Shown here piece after piece: positions 13,658-18,445 of a stretch of DNA of 18,445 nt; positions within the stretch are counted from its first letter, which is position 1, and each line of letters begins with the position of its first letter. Made by a program: the position numbers and the translations under genes. Source of the stretch: JBJXFK01 sp046155505 (GTDB taxonomy: Bacteria; Planctomycetota; Phycisphaerae; UBA1845; Fen-1342); contig JBJXFK010000248.1 of assembly GCA_046155505.1 (NCBI GenBank), forward strand, positions 1 to 18,445, given 5' to 3'. The notes under the pieces were generated by a model that was given only the letters and a program-made list of their open reading frames with translations, was not told the DNA's origin and did not search any database.

Positions 13658-15325
13658 TCAATCTGATCGACGAAGTTCAAGACGCAGTACTCCGGGCGTT
13701 TGCACGATCGCGGTGGTGATTTTTCCTCCGGGATCGCGTTTGAATTGGACGTAGAGGCCGCGATTCGAGATGAAACGATCGCCCTCAAACGGACCGAGCG
13801 GTCCGGTACTCAGCAGAGCGCCAGCGCGCTGAACCAACGTGAGCCGATCAGTCTGCGCGGCAAACCGCACCACTCCGCCCAACTCGACGCTCGCATAGAT
13901 TCTCGCAAATTCGCCGAGCGCTTCGGCTGTCGGCTTGATCGGCTTTAGCTTGCGACAGCGACCGCTGGCTACGCGCTCGCCGCTGATGATCAGCCGCGCG
14001 GCATCGCCGTCGCCATCGACGTGAATCTGGAGTTTTGCGGGCAGATCGGTCGTCGCCCAGCGTCGCGGGCCAAGCTCGATCAAAGCGGATTGCACGCCCA
14101 CGCCGAGCAGCCGGGGCGCGGCGCGCGTGTCGAGCATCCAGACATCCGCGGTCGCGTCATCGATGTAGACCGACGCGAGCGACTTCGCCTCGGCGCTCGA
14201 AGCGGCACTCGCCGCAGGTTCCGGCGGGCCGAGTTCAGCTTCGAGCCAAATGTCCGCGACCTGCATGGCGAGTCGGCTCGCTTGCGCTGCGTCGTCGTTG
14301 GTCAATACGACGATTGCGGTCCGTAGCGTCGGGAAGCGCACATAGTCCGCCTTGTAGCCGAACGATCCACCTGGGTGGCGCACGGTCGGTGTGCCTCGGT
14401 ATGAACCGAGCATCCAGCCGCACGCATATTCGCCGATGCGCGGATGCAACGTCTCTCCCGCTGCGAGTGCCGGAGCAGCGACCAGAGATTTCCAGAATTG
14501 CGGCCCGCTCCATTTGGCTTCCAAAAACGCACGTTCCCACGCGATAAAATCGTCGAGCGACATCCAGAGACCGCCCGGGCCGACCATGCCGGAACGCAGT
14601 TCGATCGGCTTGCCATCAGCACCGTGACCGCGCGCACCGCCGGCGGGGCGCGCGCCGAATCGAGCAGCCGGCATGGCCAGCGGCTCGAAGAGATCAGCGC
14701 GCGCGAACTGGTCGAGCGGCCGCCCGCTGACAGCGCGGACCAGTTCGGCGAGCCAGACATAGCCGCTGTTGGAATAGCACGCCGACGCGCCGGGATCGAA
14801 ATTCAGCGTTTGTTGCTTGGCGAGCAACGTAACCGCGGCGGCGTTGCTCGCAAGCGCAGATGCGGGATCGAGATCGGACAGCGTGACGAGATCGAAGATG
14901 TCTCGAACGCCGCTGCGATGAGTGAGGAGGTGTCGAACCGTGATCGGCTTCTCGGAGCGCGGGAATTGCGGCAGGTAGCGAGTCACCGGTTGATCGAGGT
15001 CGATGTTGCCGCGCTGGGCGAGCAGCGACACGCACGCCGCCGTGAAGGGCTTGGCGACTGACGCGACATAGAACGGCGTGTCGAGCGTGACCGCCGCACC
15101 AGACTCCATGTCGGCAACGCCGAACGCGTGCCGATAGAGCGGCTTTCCGTCACGGATCACGGCGACAACGCCGCCGCGCGGGGAACTGGCGGCGAGCAAC
15201 GCCTCGGTTTGTCGCTCGCGTGTGTCGCCCTGGGCAAGTGCGATGGACGAGGCGAGTGACAGAAACGCCGCGACCAGCAATGTCGCGCGATGGCTGCATT
15301 CACGATTGGATTCGCAGGTATGCAC
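13658..15325 (-). CDS. Exported serine hydrolase, beta-lactamase/penicillin-binding fold (PF00144)
   Basis: This 555-aa class C beta-lactamase-like protein probably acts on a peptide, ester or amide outside the cytoplasm. The start is the GTG at 15325, supported by GGAGG with 6-nt spacing; it gives a signal peptide (hydrophobic LLVAAFLSLASSIALAQ, residues 16-32, cleavage likely after ALA or at AQ). Catalytic motifs are complete: SVAK (Ser89, Lys92), YSN (Tyr184, Asn186) and HPGG (317-320). An extra C-terminal domain of about 170 residues (from about 385) resembles the beta-barrel lobes often found behind such domains. The first 26 bp overlap the 3' end of the TetR-type gene, so translation is probably coupled. 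The gene ends at repeat element c. Confidence 0.9.
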   Translation of the reverse strand: MHTCESNRECSHRATLLVAAFLSLASSIALAQGDTRERQTEALLAASSPRGGVVAVIRDGKPLYRHAFGVADMESGAAVTLDTPFYVASVAKPFTAACVSLLAQRGNIDLDQPVTRYLPQFPRSEKPITVRHLLTHRSGVRDIFDLVTLSDLDPASALASNAAAVTLLAKQQTLNFDPGASACYSNSGYVWLAELVRAVSGRPLDQFARADLFEPLAMPAARFGARPAGGARGHGADGKPIELRSGMVGPGGLWMSLDDFIAWERAFLEAKWSGPQFWKSLVAAPALAAGETLHPRIGEYACGWMLGSYRGTPTVRHPGGSFGYKADYVRFPTLRTAIVVLTNDDAAQASRLAMQVADIWLEAELGPPEPAASAASSAEAKSLASVYIDDATADVWMLDTRAAPRLLGVGVQSALIELGPRRWATTDLPAKLQIHVDGDGDAARLIISGERVASGRCRKLKPIKPTAEALGEFARIYASVELGGVVRFAAQTDRLTLVQRAGALLSTGPLGPFEGDRFISNRGLYVQFKRDPGGKITTAIVQTPGVLRLELRRSD

Positions 15326-15983
15326 AAAAAGCCTCCGTAAGTTCCTGCACGAGTGTGCGGCGCGCGATCGGCGAAAAGCCGGGTCGCTGGTCCTGAAAGA
15401 GCAGATACTCGCGAAGTGTCGCGGACACAAAGGTCAAGCCGATGTCGATCGCGCGGGGCCATGTGGGGTGCATGATTTCGGCGCGGCGTTCACGCAGTCG
15501 AGCACGCAGCAGGTCGTGCAGGTGCTGGTTGGCGGCGCGGATGCGTTCACGGAAGTTCGCGTCGCCGGTCGTGCGCGAGCGAAGCGCGATCTGTCGCAAG
15601 ATCGCACGGTCGCGTTCGAACGCTCGTGCGGCGAGATCGATATAGCAGCGAATGACGTCGCGGGCCGACTGACCGGCAAGGGCGGCAACGCTCATGGCGG
15701 CGTCGGCGCGGGCCAGCAACCGCGTGACGAACTGGTCGTGAAACCAGTCGAGCACGGCCTGCTTGCCGGTGAATCGGGCGTAAAAGCCGCCGATCGAAAC
15801 GTCGGCGGCGACCGCGATCTCGGGCACGGTCAGCTCTTCGAACGAGCGGCTGGATAGCAACGACAGCGCGGCGGCGACGATCTTCTTTTCGGTGGCGAGA
15901 CTGCGAGCCTGGGTTGCGCGCGGCTGGGGCGCAGGGGTCGCGCGATCGAGACGCCCGATTGAGTTCCTGGGAGAGATTTTCAC
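15300..15983 (-). CDS. TetR/AcrR-family transcriptional regulator
   Basis: This 227-aa regulator has an N-terminal helix-turn-helix in the family layout: ATEKKIVAAALSLLSSRSFEEL as first helix and loop, then TVPEIAVAADVSIGGFYARF, the recognition region, and TGKQAVLDWF. The remaining helical part would bind a ligand and dimerise. I chose the GTG at 15983 because GAGG precedes it by 8 nt; the longer version from the GTG at 16019 has no ribosome site. Its 3' end overlaps the serine hydrolase start by 26 bp. The pair is therefore likely one unit, with the regulator controlling its own promoter and the hydrolase. The palindromes at 16066-16090 are candidate operators. Confidence 0.85.
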   Translation of the reverse strand: MKISPRNSIGRLDRATPAPQPRATQARSLATEKKIVAAALSLLSSRSFEELTVPEIAVAADVSIGGFYARFTGKQAVLDWFHDQFVTRLLARADAAMSVAALAGQSARDVIRCYIDLAARAFERDRAILRQIALRSRTTGDANFRERIRAANQHLHDLLRARLRERRAEIMHPTWPRAIDIGLTFVSATLREYLLFQDQRPGFSPIARRTLVQELTEAFCAYLRIQS

Positions 15984-16065
15984 GCGCGAAGCCTCGGTAC
16001 GGCGGATAAAGTGAGTCACGAAACAGAATCAGAATCGTATTCGCATTTGACGGGCAAGTATTCGG

Positions 16066-16090
16066 CAGTCACTGTGAAATTCCGGGAATT
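16066..16090. promoter_or_regulatory. Candidate operator of the TetR-type regulator
   Basis: Two short palindromes lie side by side about 85-105 bp before the regulator start: CAGT-C-ACTG (16066-16074) and AATTCC-G-GGAATT (16078-16090). The second is a perfect 6-bp-arm palindrome with a one-base centre, a usual shape for a dimeric repressor site. GTATTCG also occurs twice nearer the gene (about 16037 and 16059). No good sigma-70 promoter is evident next to them, so the assignment rests on symmetry and position. Confidence 0.4.
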
Positions 16091-16137
16091 AAACTGACGG
16101 CTGAACGTCACTGGTGGGGTGCGACGCAGCCGCGCTT

Positions 16138-16155
16138 CGTCTTCAGGTGAAGACG
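16138..16155. other. Perfect 7-bp hairpin
   Basis: CGTCTTC (16138-16144) and GAAGACG (16149-16155) pair around an AGGT loop. The right arm contains TGAAGACGG, which resembles the TGAARARGAT flank of the neighbouring repeat elements, and repeat copy d begins 6 nt later. It lies beyond the end of the sigma-factor gene and upstream of the TetR-type gene, so it may be part of the termination region of the former. Confidence 0.4.
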
Positions 16156-16160
16156 GCTAT

Positions 16161-16236
16161 ACACAGCGGAACAGAGGCGCAGAGAAAACGAAAATCTGGA
16201 TCTCTATTCTCCGTGCGTCTGTGTTTCGTCTTCTTC
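16161..16236. repeat. Decayed inverted-repeat element, CACAGAG type (copy d)
   Basis: The left arm (16161-16191) reads ACACAGCGGAACAGAGG and continues into purines; the right arm (16201-16236) contains GCGTCTGTGTTTCGTC. The arms are recognisably complementary but with several mismatches and shifts, so this is a worn copy. On the minus strand it lies 17 nt behind the stop of the sigma-factor gene, the same placement as the other copies. Confidence 0.6.
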
Positions 16237-16240
16237 GCCG

Positions 16241-17137
16241 TCATTCCGGCCGCTTAGACATGAATCCCACGCTTGACGCGAAACAGCGATCGCGAAGATT
16301 CGCGTGCGACGCCGCGTCGCGTTCGTCTTCGCTGCGCAGGTCGTCGAGATTGGCGTTGCAGCGCGGGCAGCCGGCCTGGGCCGTGTGGAACTCGATGTAT
16401 TCGTTCCACTCGTCGTCGAGCACGCCGAGCAGATATCGCCCGAGCGTGCTGCGCTTCACGCACGAGATCGCCTCATCGCGCCAGACACGGGCGACGGAGC
16501 TGTTCGAGGCCAGATCGCCTTCCTGCCAATCGTGGGCAGCGCCGACTTCCTGCGTGAGTTGTCGCCAACGTTCGATCACGCGGAACTTCGCGCCCGCGAC
16601 CGCCGTCTCGGTCAGTTCTAGATCGGCGGCGACCTCTTTGTTTCGCAGGCCGAGCACGACCAGCATCTCGACAATGATGAGTTCCTGAAACCGCCGCTGT
16701 GCCTCGCACTGCTCCACCCACGCCCGCAGCGCACGAATGAGCACGCGCTTCTGCGCATCGAGCGATTCCAATCCGGCGAGATGATCGCTCGGCGTATTCG
16801 GATCGAGCCAGCGATCCGGCGTTTCGTCCATGTCGAGCTGATCGAGGCTCTGCCGCTTGCCGCCCTTGTTGCGGCGGAAGTGGTCATTGAGCTTGTGTCG
16901 CAAAATCGCGAAGAGATACGTTTCGAGCGATCGATCGGCGTCGTAGTTAGCAAGGCTGCGCATCAGGCCGAGGAACGTCTCCTGCACCAAGTCCTCGGCG
17001 TCGGACGGCTGCGCGAGCATGCGGCGACAAAAGCTGAGCAAACGACCCTGATAGCGGTCGATCACCTCGCGCCAGGCATTGGCGTCGCCGGCCCGGACCT
17101 GCTCGACCAGATAAGCTTCAGAATCGCTCGCGGGCAT
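16241..17137 (-). CDS. ECF-type RNA polymerase sigma factor with C-terminal CxxC extension
   Basis: This 298-aa sigma-70-family factor should direct RNA polymerase to a specific promoter set. Region 2 spans about residues 10-85, with DAEDLVQETFLGLMR and LETYLFAILRHKLNDHFRR. Region 4 is at about 145-195, with FQELIIVEMLVVLGLRNKEVAADLELTETAVAGAKFRVIERWR containing the helix-turn-helix. A further 100 residues follow, which a minimal ECF factor lacks. They include WRDEAISCVKRSTLGRYLLG and EYIEFHTAQAGCPRCNANLDDL, with a CPRC pair (Cys257, Cys260). The start ATG has GGGAG 5 nt upstream. No anti-sigma gene is adjacent: the gene is divergent from the DUF488 pair and is followed by repeat copy d. Confidence 0.87.
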   Translation of the reverse strand: MPASDSEAYLVEQVRAGDANAWREVIDRYQGRLLSFCRRMLAQPSDAEDLVQETFLGLMRSLANYDADRSLETYLFAILRHKLNDHFRRNKGGKRQSLDQLDMDETPDRWLDPNTPSDHLAGLESLDAQKRVLIRALRAWVEQCEAQRRFQELIIVEMLVVLGLRNKEVAADLELTETAVAGAKFRVIERWRQLTQEVGAAHDWQEGDLASNSSVARVWRDEAISCVKRSTLGRYLLGVLDDEWNEYIEFHTAQAGCPRCNANLDDLRSEDERDAASHANLRDRCFASSVGFMSKRPE

Positions 17138-17173
17138 GTGCGCTCCCTGGGTGGGGAGAATACCAGAAGAGAA

Positions 17174-17213
17174 GGGATCGAGGGATCGCGGGAATAAGGG
17201 GTCGAGGGCAAGA
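17174..17213 (+). repeat. Octanucleotide tandem repeat, GGGATCGA type (copy g)
   Basis: Five 8-bp units follow each other: GGGATCGA, GGGATCGC, GGGAATAA, GGGGTCGA, GGGCAAGA. No matching pyrimidine-rich right arm is present, so this is a single arm. It lies in the 135-bp gap between the divergent sigma-factor and DUF488 genes, about 37 bp before the sigma start. Apart from this arm I see no clear promoter in the gap. Confidence 0.7.
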
Positions 17214-17272
17214 TTAGGGGTGCGATCCCACGGCAGCCGACACCTCTTCGACCCGCAAGCAAGCGCTCGCGC

Positions 17273-17953
17273 ATGGATGAAGAGTGCAGCGATCGCCGGC
17301 GCGACGATACTGGAGTTGCACTGAGTGCGCCCGAGCGTGACAAACCAGTGCTTTTCACGATCGGCCATTCGGACCACGAGATGCCGACGTTTCTCGCGCT
17401 GCTCACACAGCACGGCGTCAACGCGATCGCCGACGTGCGGTCTCAACCCTATAGCCGCTTGCATGGGCAGTTCAATCGCGAAACGCTCGCCGAGGCGCTG
17501 CGATGTGCCGGAGTTCGATACGTCTTCCTCGGCCGCGAACTCGGCGCGCGGCGCAGCGAACGCGAGAGTTACAACGGCAAGCAGGCCCGATACGACCTCA
17601 TCGCCCAACTCCCGGCGTTTCGTGACGGCCTCGACCGATTGCGACGCGGGCTCGCGACGCATCGAGTCGCCATGCTGTGTGCCGAGAAAGATCCGATCAC
17701 CTGCCACCGAACGGTGTTGGTGTGTCGGCAGCTTCGCCGCGACCCGATTTCGATTCAGCACATTCTGGCCGGCGGCTCGATCGAGACGACCGAGCAAGCC
17801 GAACTGCGGCTGCTTGCGACCGTAGGGGTGCCGACCGAGCATCTGTTCATGGATCGCGCAGCGCTCATCGAACAGGCATACGATTTGCAAGCCGAGCGAA
17901 TTGCGTACACCGAGGCTGAGGATCCGAGCGCGGCAAGCGGAGAGACTGCATGA
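17273..17953 (+). CDS. DUF488 domain protein (226 aa)
   Basis: This is a DUF488-family protein of unknown activity, presumably cytoplasmic. Family signatures are FTIGHSDHEMPTFLALL (28-44), AIADVRSQPYSR (51-62), RYVFLGRELGAR (82-93) and LCAEKDPITCHRTVLV (135-150), which carries the conserved CxEK...CHR pair (Cys136, Cys144, His145). The N-terminal 24 residues are polar and may not be translated: the ATG at 17273 lacks a Shine-Dalgarno, and the GTG at 17348 would begin right at the domain. The stop overlaps the next DUF488 start as ATGA. A C-terminal extension of about 60 residues goes beyond the core domain. Confidence 0.85.
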   Translation: MDEECSDRRRDDTGVALSAPERDKPVLFTIGHSDHEMPTFLALLTQHGVNAIADVRSQPYSRLHGQFNRETLAEALRCAGVRYVFLGRELGARRSERESYNGKQARYDLIAQLPAFRDGLDRLRRGLATHRVAMLCAEKDPITCHRTVLVCRQLRRDPISIQHILAGGSIETTEQAELRLLATVGVPTEHLFMDRAALIEQAYDLQAERIAYTEAEDPSAASGETA

Positions 17954-18393
17954 AGCTCAGACGTTTCACCATCGGGTTCACGGAGACGACCGCCGAAGAT
18001 TTCTTCAGGCTGCTGAACGATGCGGGCGTGAAGCGCGTGGTCGACGTTCGGCTCAACAACACGTCTCAACTCGCCGGGTTTTCGAAGCGAGACGATCTAC
18101 GTTTTTTCCTCCGCGAGGTGGGTGGAATCGAGTACGTTCAAATCCCGGAGCTCGCACCGACGCAAGGCATTCTCGATGCATATAGAAAGCACAAGGGCAG
18201 TTGGTCGGTGTATGAGCAGGAGTTCAACGCTCTGATTGCCAAGCGTGGAATCGAGAAGATCGTCCCGCGCGATACGGTCGATCTCGGCTGCCTGCTTTGT
18301 AGCGAGAAGCAGCCGCACCAATGCCATCGCCGGCTGGTCGCTGAATATTTGCAGAAACACTGGCGCAACGTGGACACGAACCACCTGGTCTGA
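17950..18393 (+). CDS. DUF488 domain protein (147 aa)
   Basis: A second, shorter DUF488 protein that is close to the core domain alone: FTIGFTETTAEDFFRLL (6-22), RVVDVRLNNTSQLAGFSK (29-46), then LLCSEKQPHQCHRRLVAEYL (115-134) with Cys117, Cys125 and His126 in the family CxEK...CHR pattern. The ATG overlaps the stop of the first DUF488 gene by 4 bp, so translation should be coupled. The two proteins differ strongly outside the motifs (LNNTSQLAGF against SQPYSRLHGQF), so they are not a recent duplication and may form a heteromer. The reaction is unknown to me. Confidence 0.85.
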   Translation: MKLRRFTIGFTETTAEDFFRLLNDAGVKRVVDVRLNNTSQLAGFSKRDDLRFFLREVGGIEYVQIPELAPTQGILDAYRKHKGSWSVYEQEFNALIAKRGIEKIVPRDTVDLGCLLCSEKQPHQCHRRLVAEYLQKHWRNVDTNHLV

Positions 18394-18421
18394 CGGCGGG
18401 CCGCGAGTAAGATGACGCGCG

Positions 18422-18445
18422 ATGAATCAACGCGACCAACCTGTC
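18422..18445 (+). CDS. Possible start of a further gene, cut by window edge
   Basis: After the second DUF488 gene (28 bp) an ATG at 18422 opens MNQRDQPV to the window end, and another ATG at 18412 opens a different frame (MTRDESTRP). Neither has a strong ribosome site (GAG lies 4 nt before 18412). Eight to eleven codons are too few to decide which, if either, is real. Confidence 0.2.

Noticed and set aside
16019..16019. GTG 16019 as start of the TetR-type gene
   Set aside because: No ribosome site upstream and the extra 12 residues add nothing family-like; GTG 15983 has GAGG at 8 nt.

Overview
The window looks like chromosomal DNA of a GC-rich bacterium, most likely Planctomycetota (possibly Phycisphaerae-like). 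The evidence is the gene content: a secreted metalloprotease with Ig-like and dockerin-like repeats, a YCxxCGYNL zinc-ribbon protein, tandem alkaline-phosphatase-superfamily lipoproteins, an ECF-type sigma factor with a C-terminal CxxC extension, and frequent GTG/TTG starts. The phylum call is an inference from family knowledge, not from a search. I saw no rRNA, tRNA, CRISPR, transposase or phage genes.

Layout. On the minus strand, bases 1-3967 hold a truncated zinc-ribbon protein, a serine O-acetyltransferase (cysE) and a large secreted metalloprotease. After a 562-bp divergent intergenic region, a plus-strand cluster runs from 4530 to 13585. It holds a sulfatase-fold lipoprotein with Thr at the nucleophile position, two paralogous PF01663-type phosphodiesterase/phosphatase proteins joined by ATGA overlaps, a 63-aa ribbon-helix-helix-like protein, a three-helix membrane protein with a large exported domain, and a FAD-dependent oxidoreductase lipoprotein. 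A convergent minus-strand pair follows: a serine beta-lactamase-fold hydrolase and a TetR-type regulator that overlap by 26 bp. Next come a minus-strand sigma factor and, divergently, two overlapping DUF488 genes. A further gene may begin at the right edge.

The most striking structure is non-coding. At least six places carry arms built of 8-nucleotide units, of a CACAGAGG type or a GGGATCGA/GGGAACAA type, usually as inverted repeats. Because 8 and 3 are coprime, the regular arms read the same stop-free octapeptide in all three frames: HRGTEAQR on one strand and the hydrophobic PLCLCASV on the other. The elements sit directly behind stop codons. Two of them run into the 5' ends of the next genes, and in the gene at 8488 the right arm appears to supply the hydrophobic core of a lipoprotein signal peptide whose lipobox lies just beyond the arm.

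Functionally, the central cluster suggests an envelope-anchored set of phospho- or sulfo-ester hydrolases or transferases with an associated small regulator-like protein and a membrane protein. The substrate cannot be read from the sequence. The remaining genes are housekeeping (cysteine synthesis), regulation (sigma, TetR) or uncharacterised (DUF488).
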